From: Fluviicoccus sp.
Lineage (GTDB): Bacteria > Pseudomonadota > Gammaproteobacteria > Pseudomonadales > Moraxellaceae
NCBI RefSeq assembly: GCF_030646115.1
Contig: NZ_JAUSMX010000009.1
Coordinates: 496,001-560,000 of the forward strand
Reading direction: 5' to 3'
Length of the DNA stretch: 64,000 bases
Positions 36,543-44,693 of the stretch are shown here, one piece after another. The notes under the pieces were generated by a model that saw only the letters and a program-made list of their open reading frames with translations, was not told the origin of the DNA and ran no database searches. Position numbers and translations under genes: made by a program. Position 1 is the first letter of the stretch. Every line of letters begins with the position of its first letter.

Positions 36543-37852
36543 ATCGTTATGCAACCTGGGGCAATGCCCTGAAAGGCATGTTGCGTCTGGGCGAAACCGG
36601 CGTGGTGCTGGCGGAAACCGGCATTGACTGGATGCGCGGCAAACGTCCGCCCACGGCACGGCTGCTGCGCCAGACTTTCGAGCGTCTTGGAGCCACCTAC
36701 GTCAAGCTGGGCCAGTTCATTGCCAGTTCGCCGTCGCTGTTTCCGCCGGAATTCGTCAACGAGTTCCAGATGTGCCTCGACAAGACCTCGCCCTTGCCGT
36801 TCAGTGTCGTCCGTCAGGTATTGCAGGACGAACTGAAGCGTCCCCTGACCTCGATTTTTGCCGAGATTGACGAAACACCGCTGGCTTCCGCCTCCATTGC
36901 TCAAGTTCACGCCGCCAAGCTGGTGACCGGTGAGCATGTCGTGATCAAGATCCAACGCCCCGGTGTTGAAAACATCCTGCTGACCGACCTCAATTTCATC
37001 TACTGGGCCGCCGCGCTGTTCGAGAAATTCTTCCCCAAGATCAAGTTCGCCTCGTTGTCGGCCATTGTCACCGAAATCCAGGCCTGCATGATGGAGGAAG
37101 TGGATTTCTACAAGGAAGCCGCGAACATCGCCCAGTTCAGCGAGTTCCTGCTGGCCACCGGCAACACGCTGGCCGTGGCGCCCAGGGTATACCCGGAAGC
37201 ATCCGGCCTGCGGGTGCTGACCATGGAGCGTTTCTACGGCGTACCGCTGACTGATCTGGATACCATCCGCAAATACACGCGGGACCCGGCCAACACCCTG
37301 GTTTCGGCCATGAACACCTGGTTCGCCAGCCTGATGTACTGCGAGTCTTTTCATGCCGACCTGCATGCCGGCAACCTGATGGTGCTGACCGACGGCCGCA
37401 TCGGCTTTATCGATTTCGGCATTGTCGGCCGTATTGCTCCGGACACCTGGACCGCCACCATGGGTTTCATGGAGTCCATTGGCGAAGGCAATTTTGAAAA
37501 GATGGCCGACAGCATGGTCCGCATCGGCATGACCGGCGCCAAGGTGGATATTCCCAAACTGGCCAAGGATCTGGAAAGCATGTACCAGACCATGTCTGTG
37601 GTGGACCCGGCGCATGTGCTGAACGGGGCCATAAATGATACCGAAATCAACCAGTTGATGCTGGATGTGGTCGCGGTAGGGGAGCGCCACGGCATCCGCT
37701 TCCCACGTGCGTTTGCATTGCTGTTCAAGCAAATTCTGTATTTTGACCGCTACATCAAGATACTGGCGCCGGACATGGAACTGTTTGCCGATGACCGCCT
37801 GCAGATGTTCGGCAAGCCGGACATGGAAAACAAGCTCAAGCGCCTGCACTGA
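36539..37852 (+). CDS. AarF/UbiB family atypical kinase
   Basis: 437 residues from ATG 36539, which overlaps the moeB stop. Family marks are KxGQ in YVKLGQFIASSPSLFPP, the Ala-rich nucleotide loop ASASIAQVHAAKL, the HADLHAGNLM catalytic loop and IDFGIVGRI in place of DFG. UbiB-like proteins support ubiquinone synthesis or lipid handling; this one lacks the C-terminal membrane helices of true UbiB, so it resembles the AarF/ADCK group of unknown substrate. The gene is followed by a repeat pair. Confidence 0.88.
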   Translation: MNRYATWGNALKGMLRLGETGVVLAETGIDWMRGKRPPTARLLRQTFERLGATYVKLGQFIASSPSLFPPEFVNEFQMCLDKTSPLPFSVVRQVLQDELKRPLTSIFAEIDETPLASASIAQVHAAKLVTGEHVVIKIQRPGVENILLTDLNFIYWAAALFEKFFPKIKFASLSAIVTEIQACMMEEVDFYKEAANIAQFSEFLLATGNTLAVAPRVYPEASGLRVLTMERFYGVPLTDLDTIRKYTRDPANTLVSAMNTWFASLMYCESFHADLHAGNLMVLTDGRIGFIDFGIVGRIAPDTWTATMGFMESIGEGNFEKMADSMVRIGMTGAKVDIPKLAKDLESMYQTMSVVDPAHVLNGAINDTEINQLMLDVVAVGERHGIRFPRAFALLFKQILYFDRYIKILAPDMELFADDRLQMFGKPDMENKLKRLH

Positions 37853-37865
37853 GTACCAAGCCCCT

Positions 37866-37936
37866 TTAGGTCGGGCTTCAGCCCGACAACACTCTCCGAT
37901 CGAAAGACATTGTCGGGCTGAAGCCCGACCTTGTAT
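37866..37936. repeat. REP-like inverted pair, copy 4
   Basis: GTCGGGCTTCAGCCCGAC at 37870-37887 faces GTCGGGCTGAAGCCCGAC at 37912-37929, flanked by TTTAG and CTTGTA. The spacer AACACTCTCCGATCGAAAGA matches that of copy 2 closely. It sits in the gap between the UbiB-family gene and the PF10118 gene. Confidence 0.95.
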
Positions 37937-38043
37937 ATACAGATGGCCCTAAATGACAGGTTAATTGGCGCAAGTTCCTCTGCCGGACTTGCGCCTTTCC
38001 CGCCATACTGAGACCCTGATAACTATCATAAAAGGGTTCAGTC

Positions 38044-38910
38044 ATGCGTTCCGTCATCCATCCCGATCAGGCCGACAGCGGTAAAATCATTCCCCGACGC
38101 ATGGATTTCGAGTTCAGCGACAGCATTCCCCGCTACTGGTTTGACGGCGACCCCTTCAAGACCTTGTTGCTGTCCGCCCTGTCCTGCACCTTTCCCGAAG
38201 GCGAGCGTTTTTTCATCCAGTCCGTGCGCTATTACCAGGAACGCATTACCGATCCCGAGCTGCTGGCGCGCGTTCGCGGTTTTATTGGTCAGGAAGCCCA
38301 CCACGGCAAGGAGCATGACGGCTTCAACGCGCTGATGGCGCGCAAAGGGCTGCCGATGGCGAAGATCGAGAACTTCGTGAAAGGGGCGCTGGCTTACCAG
38401 AAGAAAATCCTCAGTCCCGAGCGCCAGCTGGCGAAGACCTGCGCGCTGGAACACTTCACCGCCATGCTGGCCGAAACCATGCTGAAACATCCGGAGTTGT
38501 TGGACGGCGTTGATGAACGCTTGAAGCCGTTGTGGTTGTGGCACGCCGTAGAGGAGAGTGAGCACAAGGCGGTGGCCTACGATGTCTATCAGCAACAGGT
38601 GGGAGACTACGGCATCCGCATTCGCGAGATGATGATCACCACGGTGTTGTTCTCGTTCTTTACCGGCCTGCATACCGCTCAATTGCTGAAGGCGGCGGGC
38701 GAGTCGCGCAATGTCATGGCTTATCTGCGCGGGGTGGATTTCCTGTGGGGCCGCAAGGGCGTGTTGCGCCGCACGCTGCCCATGTATTTCGCTTATTACC
38801 GCCGTGACTTCCATCCGGATGACTATGACAGCCGTGAGCTGCGCCGGCAGGGCATGGCCATGCTGGCGAAAATGCTGGTGAATGCCCCGGAGTTGAAGCT
38901 GGTCGCCTGA
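38044..38910 (+). CDS. PF10118-type metal-dependent hydrolase / ferritin-like protein
   Basis: 288 residues. The E and H clusters TFPEGERFF, GQEAHHGKEHDGFN, ALEHFTAML and HAVEESEHKAVAYDVY give a di-metal site in a ferritin-like helical bundle. The family (PF10118) is annotated as metal-dependent hydrolase with little direct evidence; a diiron oxygenase or desaturase-like role is equally possible. Two C-terminal hydrophobic stretches may associate with the membrane. It is preceded by the repeat and followed by a hairpin. Confidence 0.8.
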   Translation: MRSVIHPDQADSGKIIPRRMDFEFSDSIPRYWFDGDPFKTLLLSALSCTFPEGERFFIQSVRYYQERITDPELLARVRGFIGQEAHHGKEHDGFNALMARKGLPMAKIENFVKGALAYQKKILSPERQLAKTCALEHFTAMLAETMLKHPELLDGVDERLKPLWLWHAVEESEHKAVAYDVYQQQVGDYGIRIREMMITTVLFSFFTGLHTAQLLKAAGESRNVMAYLRGVDFLWGRKGVLRRTLPMYFAYYRRDFHPDDYDSRELRRQGMAMLAKMLVNAPELKLVA

Positions 38911-38942
38911 GTGGTACGGCAGTCCCGTTTTTTTCAAAGCTG

Positions 38943-38962
38943 ACCGGGCATCATTGCCCGGT
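38943..38962. terminator. hairpin after the PF10118 gene
   Basis: ACCGGGCA, loop TCAT, TGCCCGGT: perfect 8-base stem, 33 bases after the stop. No T run follows (AAATC), so it is weakly supported as a terminator. The 205-base gap to the next gene contains nothing else that I can recognise. Confidence 0.4.
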
Positions 38963-39115
38963 AAATCATCAATTCCCGATTGAGTTGCACCCTTCGCCGG
39001 GGTATTCTTCGCACCCGCAAAAACCATACTTTTTGTAATACTACCCGTCGTTCCCGGATTGACTCGACAGCAGATCTCCCTTGGATAATTTTCTCCCTGA
39101 CAGGTAAGAATCGGC

Positions 39116-40468
39116 ATGTCCCCGGCCCACTCCAAAGGCTTTTACCGCTCCGTTTTTGAACACAGCATGGAGGCTGTGTTTCTCACTGCTCCCGATGGGA
39201 CCATCTTTGCAGCCAATCCCGCCGCCACAGACTTGTTCGGACGCAGCGAGCAGGATATCTGTCGTGTAGGCCGATCCGGTTTGCTGGACTGCACCACTCC
39301 CCGGTTTGAAGCTTTCCTGACGGAGCGCGCCAACCAAGGCCGGGCACAGGGCGAGTTTGAATGCATCCGCGCCGACGGCAGCCGTTTTCCCGGCGAAGTC
39401 AGCTCCGAGCAGTTCCTGGATGATCATGACGAACCCCGCACCGTCATGATCATTCGTGATCTTTCCGCCCAGAAGCAGGCTGAAGCGGAATTAGCGGAAT
39501 CGCAGGCGCTGCTGAACTCCATCGTCAACAGTACGGATGACCTGATTTGGTCAGTGGACACCGAGCAATTTACCGTTCGTTGGTTCAATCGTGCGGTTGG
39601 TGATTATTTTCTGAAGCAATATGGCATTCATCTGGCCACAGGCATGAGAATGGAGGATTTGTCGGCGGACGAATCACATATCCTGATGTGGCGGGGCATC
39701 TATGCCAAGGCCCTGCTGGAAGGGACGCTCTCCACCGAGTACATCACCGCAGGTAACGGCTCGGTGCTGCAATTGAGCCTGAATGTACTGAAACGGGACG
39801 GCCGCATATTCGGAATATCCGCGTTTGGCCGGGATATTACCGATCGCAAGAAAGCCGAACAACGGATCGCGGATCATGTCCGGCAGCTGGAAAACGCCAT
39901 GCAGCAGACCTTGCAGGCGGTGTCGAACATGGTGGAAATGCGTGACCCTTATACCTCCGGCCATGAGCGCCGGGTCGGGATCATTGCCGGTGATATTGCC
40001 CGTGAAATGGGCTGGCCGGAGGATGAGTGCCGCAGTCTGGAGATGATCGGGACGGTGCACGATATCGGCAAGATTGCCATTCCCGGCGATATCCTGACCA
40101 AGCCGTCGCGGTTGACGCCGATTGAATACAAGCTGGTGCAGTCGCATGTGGAAAGGGGTTACGAGATTCTCAAGGATGTGGAGTTTCCGCTGCCGATTGC
40201 TGAAATCATCTATGAGCATCATGAACGCATGGACGGCACCGGTTATCCGCGTGGGTTGAAGGGAGAGGAGATTCGCCCCGAAGCGCGCATCCTGGCCGTG
40301 GCGGATGTACTGGAGTCCATGGCCTCACACCGGCCTTACCGTCCGGCGCTGGGGATTGAAGCGGCGCTGTTGGAAATCGGGCAGCATTCCGGAACCTGGT
40401 TTGATCCGGTCGTGGTGGATGCCATGTTCAGGATGGTGAGGGAGAAGGGGTACCGGTTGCCGGGGTGA
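39116..40468 (+). CDS. PAS-PAS-HD-GYP cyclic di-GMP phosphodiesterase
   Basis: 450 residues: two PAS domains (about 10-120 and 128-245) and a complete HD-GYP domain (about 255-450). The catalytic VHDIGKIAIP and the HHERMDGTGYPRGLKG motif are both intact, so an active phosphodiesterase acting on c-di-GMP is expected. The PAS domains likely sense a small ligand or redox state. No membrane segment is seen, so it is cytosolic. It has no partner gene next to it. Confidence 0.93.
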   Translation: MSPAHSKGFYRSVFEHSMEAVFLTAPDGTIFAANPAATDLFGRSEQDICRVGRSGLLDCTTPRFEAFLTERANQGRAQGEFECIRADGSRFPGEVSSEQFLDDHDEPRTVMIIRDLSAQKQAEAELAESQALLNSIVNSTDDLIWSVDTEQFTVRWFNRAVGDYFLKQYGIHLATGMRMEDLSADESHILMWRGIYAKALLEGTLSTEYITAGNGSVLQLSLNVLKRDGRIFGISAFGRDITDRKKAEQRIADHVRQLENAMQQTLQAVSNMVEMRDPYTSGHERRVGIIAGDIAREMGWPEDECRSLEMIGTVHDIGKIAIPGDILTKPSRLTPIEYKLVQSHVERGYEILKDVEFPLPIAEIIYEHHERMDGTGYPRGLKGEEIRPEARILAVADVLESMASHRPYRPALGIEAALLEIGQHSGTWFDPVVVDAMFRMVREKGYRLPG

Positions 40469-40577
40469 GCCATCCCGGAAAGTCCGGAAATCAAGTGAAT
40501 TCAACCGGAAGCGACAATCCCTGCCGCCTATTGTTGATACTTGGTTTCCGAGTCGCAAAAGAGCCTCGTTTGCTGTC

Positions 40578-40606
40578 TTGACACGCGCTACAATGGCGCG
40601 TATTCC
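40578..40606 (+). promoter_or_regulatory. candidate sigma-70 promoter of the PBP1b gene
   Basis: TTGACA at 40578-40583, a 17-base spacer and TATTCC at 40601-40606. The transcript would begin close to 40613, inside the inverted repeat AACTTGTAACAAGTT (40609-40623), and leave a leader of only about ten bases before ATG 40624. Confidence 0.45.
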
Positions 40607-40608
40607 CC

Positions 40609-40623
40609 AACTTGTAACAAGTT
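40609..40623. promoter_or_regulatory. inverted repeat abutting the PBP1b start codon
   Basis: AACTTGT A ACAAGTT is a perfect 7-1-7 inverted repeat that ends one base before the ATG of mrcB and covers the predicted transcription start. It could be an operator, or it could be the reason that no Shine-Dalgarno is seen. Confidence 0.4.
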
Positions 40624-42957
40624 ATGATTCCTGCCGGATCATCCCCCCGCGCCCATCGTGGATTCATCCTAACAGCCTTGCTGCTGATCCTGACGCTGGC
40701 ACTGATCGCTCTGGTCGGGCTGGGCTTGTACGCCCTGACGCTGGACAACCAGGTGCGCTCCAAATTCGAAGGCAAACGCTGGGCCATTCCCGCCAAGGTC
40801 TACAGCCGCCCGCTGGAGCTATATACCGGCGCCCCGCTCAGTCGTGAAGATGTGCTGGCGGAAATGGAATTACTGCATTACCGCGCTGCGCCAACCTGGG
40901 ATATGCCGGGTGTCTTCAGCGAGAAGGACGGTGAACTGTACATCCATACCCGGGGCTTTGTTTTCAGCGACGACACTGAAAAATCCCAGGTGCTGAAGCT
41001 GAAGTTTGACGGCGGAACCCTGTCAGACCTGGCCAGCACCCACCAGAACGGGCGCGGCCTGGTGCGTCTGGAGCCGCTGGTCATTGGCGGCATTTATCCG
41101 CGCCAAAATGAAGACCGCGTGCTGATGCGGCTGAAAGAAGCGCCCAAGTTCCTGGAGCCAGCGCTGATTGCCACCGAAGACCGCAATTTCTACAGCCATT
41201 TCGGCATTTCCATTCGCGGCATTTTGCGGGCCATGGCCGTCAATATCAGCAGCGGTGAATTGCGGCAGGGCGGCAGCACCCTGACCCAGCAGCTGGTCAA
41301 GAATTTCTACCTCACCGACGAGCGTTCGCTGAAACGCAAACTGAATGAAGCCTTGATGGCGATATTGCTGGAAACACATTACAGCAAGCAGGAAATCCTG
41401 GAGTGTTATCTCAACGAAGTGAATCTCGGCCAAAACGGCAATCGTTCCATCAACGGTTTCGGTCTGGCGGCGCAATTCTATTTCGGGCAACCCATCAGTG
41501 AGCTGGGCTTGTCCCAAGTGGCGCTGCTGGTGGGCTTGGTGAAGGGGCCGTCGTATTACAACCCCTGGCGCAACCCGGAACGGGCGTTGTCCCGCCGTAA
41601 TACCGTGCTGGACAATATGCTGGGTCAGGGGCGCATTACCCGCGCCCAGTATGACAAGGCGAAATCCCGGCCGTTGGGAATATTGATTCAGCCCACCGCC
41701 GGGCTCAGCCTCTACCCGGCCTTTGTGGATGTGGTGCGGCGGCAGTTGAAGCAAGAGTACAAGGAAGAGGACCTGAACTCCGAAGGCCTGCGTATTTTTA
41801 CCACGATGGACCCGAGGGTGCAGAATGCAGCCGGAGCATCTTTCAACCGCACCGTCAGCCAGTTACGCACCCGCAGCAAGAAAATGAGTGATTTGCAGGG
41901 CGCAGTGGTGGTGGCCAACCCGGAAAACGGTGAGTTGCTGGCGGTGCTGGGCGGTTACGGCAGCTTTACCGGCTATAACCGCGCCGTGGATGCCAACCGT
42001 CAGGTGGGGTCGTTGCTGAAACCGGCGGTTTACCTGACGGCGCTGGCGTCCGGTCAGTACAACCTGTTGACGCCCCTGGATGACAGCGCGGTGGAAATAG
42101 CCGGGCAAAGCGGGCAGATCTGGCGGCCCGAAAATTATGACCGTCAGGATCACGGTGTGGTGCCGCTGTATGATGCTTTGGCGCATTCCTACAACCAGTC
42201 CACGATTCGTCTGGGCATGACCGTGGGTATTCCCGCCGTCATCAAGACCCTGAAGGAGCTTGGGGTGCGGCAGGAGTTGCCCAATTATCCTTCGTTATTG
42301 CTAGGTGCGGTTGACATGTCGCCGATGGATGTCTTGCAGTTGTACCAGCCATTTGCCGCCAATGGTTTCCAGACCGCGCCGCGCGCCATTCGCGAAGTGG
42401 TGAATTCGCAGGGCAAACGCCTGACGCGCTATGGGCTGGACGTGAAGCAGGTCTATGATCCCGCCGCGCTGTATCAGGTTAATTACGCCATGCAGCAAGT
42501 GATGCGCAATGGCACCGGCTCAGCCGCCTATGCGCGGTTGCCAGGTAATCTGGTGATGGCGGGTAAGACCGGCACCACCAATGACATGCGTGATGCCTGG
42601 TTTGCCGGTTACACCGGCAATTACCTGGCGGTGGTGTGGGTGGGGCATGATGACAACCGTTCCACCGGTCTGTCCGGCGCCAGCGGCGCGCTGCCGATCT
42701 GGACGGACATGATGACCCGTCTGCATCCGGTGTCGCTGGCCCCGGTGCAGCCCGATACCGTCAGCTGGATCTGGGCCGATCGCGCCAGCGGCAAGCTGAG
42801 TGCTGAAAGCTGCCCCGGCGCGGTGTATGTGCCTTTCCCGACAGCCGGTATTCCTGCAGAGTTGACGCCCTGCGCCGCCGCCGCTGATACCACAGCCGAC
42901 CCGATTGGCCGTTTGCTGAACGGCACCGTCAACAAGTTCCTGGATATTTTCCGATGA
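40624..42957 (+). CDS. mrcB: penicillin-binding protein 1B (bifunctional glycosyltransferase/transpeptidase)
   Basis: 777 residues: one N-terminal membrane helix (GFILTALLLILTLALIALVGLG), a UvrB domain 2-like region, the GT51 glycosyltransferase domain with EDRNFYSHFG and GGSTLTQQLVKNFYLT, and the transpeptidase domain with the serine motif QVGSLLKPAVY, SYNQST, and KTGTTNDMRDAWFAG. Synthesises and cross-links peptidoglycan. No Shine-Dalgarno precedes the ATG; a palindrome abuts it instead. It overlaps the TPR lipoprotein gene by 4 bases, which suggests a functional link. Confidence 0.96.
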   Translation: MIPAGSSPRAHRGFILTALLLILTLALIALVGLGLYALTLDNQVRSKFEGKRWAIPAKVYSRPLELYTGAPLSREDVLAEMELLHYRAAPTWDMPGVFSEKDGELYIHTRGFVFSDDTEKSQVLKLKFDGGTLSDLASTHQNGRGLVRLEPLVIGGIYPRQNEDRVLMRLKEAPKFLEPALIATEDRNFYSHFGISIRGILRAMAVNISSGELRQGGSTLTQQLVKNFYLTDERSLKRKLNEALMAILLETHYSKQEILECYLNEVNLGQNGNRSINGFGLAAQFYFGQPISELGLSQVALLVGLVKGPSYYNPWRNPERALSRRNTVLDNMLGQGRITRAQYDKAKSRPLGILIQPTAGLSLYPAFVDVVRRQLKQEYKEEDLNSEGLRIFTTMDPRVQNAAGASFNRTVSQLRTRSKKMSDLQGAVVVANPENGELLAVLGGYGSFTGYNRAVDANRQVGSLLKPAVYLTALASGQYNLLTPLDDSAVEIAGQSGQIWRPENYDRQDHGVVPLYDALAHSYNQSTIRLGMTVGIPAVIKTLKELGVRQELPNYPSLLLGAVDMSPMDVLQLYQPFAANGFQTAPRAIREVVNSQGKRLTRYGLDVKQVYDPAALYQVNYAMQQVMRNGTGSAAYARLPGNLVMAGKTGTTNDMRDAWFAGYTGNYLAVVWVGHDDNRSTGLSGASGALPIWTDMMTRLHPVSLAPVQPDTVSWIWADRASGKLSAESCPGAVYVPFPTAGIPAELTPCAAAADTTADPIGRLLNGTVNKFLDIFR

Positions 42958-43565
42958 TGACTTTAAATCTCCGCAGCGTCTGGCCGGCGGTGGCCGTCAG
43001 CGCCGCACTGACCGGGTGCCAGAACTTGCCGGATTACCATCTGCGCAACCAGTCACCGGCTCCGATGCGCGCGGCTGTGCCAAGCCGCCCGGTGGTGACT
43101 CCGGCGCAACCTCCGGTTCTCCGGGAAGCAGTTACTCCTCAAACCACACCTCCTGCTGCCAGCCCCCCGTCGTTGCTGGTCAAACCAGCCCCTGCCCAGC
43201 CGGTTCGCAAACTGGCGGACGGGCGTGACATGCCGGCTGTTCAAGGTTTGCTGGCCAGCGCCGAGGCCCGTTTGCAGCAAGGTGATCTGGAAGAGGCGGC
43301 CAACAGTCTGGAACGGGCGCAGCGCCTGGCTCCGCAGTCGGCGGCAGTGTATTTGAAGCTGTCGGAAACCCGCTTGCGCCAGAATCGGGTGCTGGAGGCT
43401 GAACAACTGGCGCGCAAGGGTTTGGCATTTGCACAAGGCGCAGCCCAGCAGGCGGCTTTGTGGCGGTTGGTTTCTATGGCTGCTGAACGCCAGGGGAAAG
43501 CGGAAACAGCCGCCCAAGCCCGCCTGAAAGCCGAACAGCTGGAGGCGTCCGGCGATCGGGGCTAG
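42954..43565 (+). CDS. TPR-containing lipoprotein downstream of PBP1b
   Basis: 203 residues. Signal peptide with the lipobox ALTGC (MTLNLRSVWPAVAVSAALTGC), a Pro/Ala-rich linker of about 70 residues, then two TPR-like helix pairs (GLLASAEARLQQGDLEEAANSLERA). Position and coupling to mrcB suggest an activator or partner of PBP1b analogous to LpoB, but there is no sequence similarity to LpoB visible and this is inference. Convergent with the SafE-family gene. Confidence 0.75.
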   Translation: MMTLNLRSVWPAVAVSAALTGCQNLPDYHLRNQSPAPMRAAVPSRPVVTPAQPPVLREAVTPQTTPPAASPPSLLVKPAPAQPVRKLADGRDMPAVQGLLASAEARLQQGDLEEAANSLERAQRLAPQSAAVYLKLSETRLRQNRVLEAEQLARKGLAFAQGAAQQAALWRLVSMAAERQGKAETAAQARLKAEQLEASGDRG

Positions 43566-43574
43566 GCGGCAGTT

Positions 43575-44504
43575 TCAGGGCATGTGATGCTGACTGTGAT
43601 CCATCGCCGGTGTTTCGGCTGAGGCGTCAACGTCCGGCGGAGGCATCTCCATGCCGGGCATGTGGTGCTGGGAGTGATCCATGCCATCCATGTTGTTCAT
43701 GTCGGCAGCAGGAGCGGTCATGGCAGGCGGTGTGGCGGATGCCGGGGCGGTGACGGCGGGCCCGGCCGCATGCTGATGCCCTGACATCGTGCTTTGTCCA
43801 GGCATGGCCCTCCCATGGTGTTGATGGCTACCGGCACCATGCTGCATGGCCTGCAACAGCGTCCACAAACCGAAAGCCACCACCAGCAGTCCGTTGGCCG
43901 TGCGCCATCCTTGTTCCTGCAAGCGGGTTTTCAATTCGGCTGCCGCGCTGCCGGTCATCAGCATCATCGGAAGAGTACCAAGTCCGAAAGCCATCATGGT
44001 GGTGCCTGAAGTCAGGGCATTGCCGCTGGTCATGGCCAGGGCGAGGGCGCTGTAGACCAGACCGCAGGGCAGGAACCCCCACAGCATCCCGGCAAATAAG
44101 GCCCGGGGCAGAGTGTTGATGGGCACAAAACGTTGACGCAATGGCGCCATGGCTTGCCACAGGCGCGCTCCCAAGGCCTCCAGCCGGTCCAGACCGCGCC
44201 ACCAACCGGTCAGGTACAGACCGAACAAAATCATCATGGCGGCCGTCAGTACATACGGCCAGCGCGAGTTGGCCAACGGTGCCAGAATCCCCTTGCCCAT
44301 TAAGCCCACCAGTAGACCCAGCAAGCTGTATGAAAGCAAGCGGCCAAGATGATACAGGCTTTGCAGCGCCAGTCGTCTGGCCGGTGTTTGTGACTGCAGG
44401 GCGAAACCCAGTGCGCTGACGATGCCCCCGCACATGCCCAGGCAATGGGGGGAGCCGAAAAAGCCCGCCGCCAGCGCCGTCACCAGGATTAACGACTCAT
44501 TCAT
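43575..44504 (-). CDS. TauE/SafE-like (DsbD_2) membrane protein with His/Met-rich tail
   Basis: 309 residues. Six hydrophobic segments up to about residue 220, with the family cysteines in GSPHCLGMCGGIVS and a second cysteine in WGFLPCGLVY, followed by a C-terminal tail of about 90 residues that holds about a dozen His and a dozen Met. MDHSQHHMP occurs twice there, once as MDHSQHHMPGMEMP and once at the extreme end. This family is regular next to cbb3 genes (ccoS side) and is linked to copper delivery to the oxidase. The tail looks like a copper-binding addition. It overlaps ccoS by 8 bases. Confidence 0.85.
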   Translation of the reverse strand: MNESLILVTALAAGFFGSPHCLGMCGGIVSALGFALQSQTPARRLALQSLYHLGRLLSYSLLGLLVGLMGKGILAPLANSRWPYVLTAAMMILFGLYLTGWWRGLDRLEALGARLWQAMAPLRQRFVPINTLPRALFAGMLWGFLPCGLVYSALALAMTSGNALTSGTTMMAFGLGTLPMMLMTGSAAAELKTRLQEQGWRTANGLLVVAFGLWTLLQAMQHGAGSHQHHGRAMPGQSTMSGHQHAAGPAVTAPASATPPAMTAPAADMNNMDGMDHSQHHMPGMEMPPPDVDASAETPAMDHSQHHMP

Positions 44505-44685
44505 CGGTTTTGGTTTCCGGTTTGTTCAGCTGAGCGCGGCGCGCCTCGCGGTCATCAATAATGATGCGGTGGGCGGGGCCCACCAGATCATCAAACTGGT
44601 TGGTCTTGACCGCCCACATCAAGGCCCAGATGGCCCCGGCCAAAAACATGACGCTGAGGGGAATCAACAAGTAAACGACTTCCAC
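44497..44685 (-). CDS. ccoS: cbb3-type cytochrome oxidase assembly protein CcoS
   Basis: 62 residues, one membrane helix (LIPLSVMFLAGAIWALMWAV) and the conserved QFDDLVGPAHRIIIDD tail. Start at GTG 44685 (MEVVYLLIPLSV): GAGG lies 6 bases upstream and the N-terminus fits the family. The alternative GTG 44697 overlaps the ccoI stop by 4 bases and adds four unusual residues. Needed for oxidase maturation. Confidence 0.9.
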   Translation of the reverse strand: MEVVYLLIPLSVMFLAGAIWALMWAVKTNQFDDLVGPAHRIIIDDREARRAQLNKPETKTDE

Positions 44686-44693
44686 GGAACACC

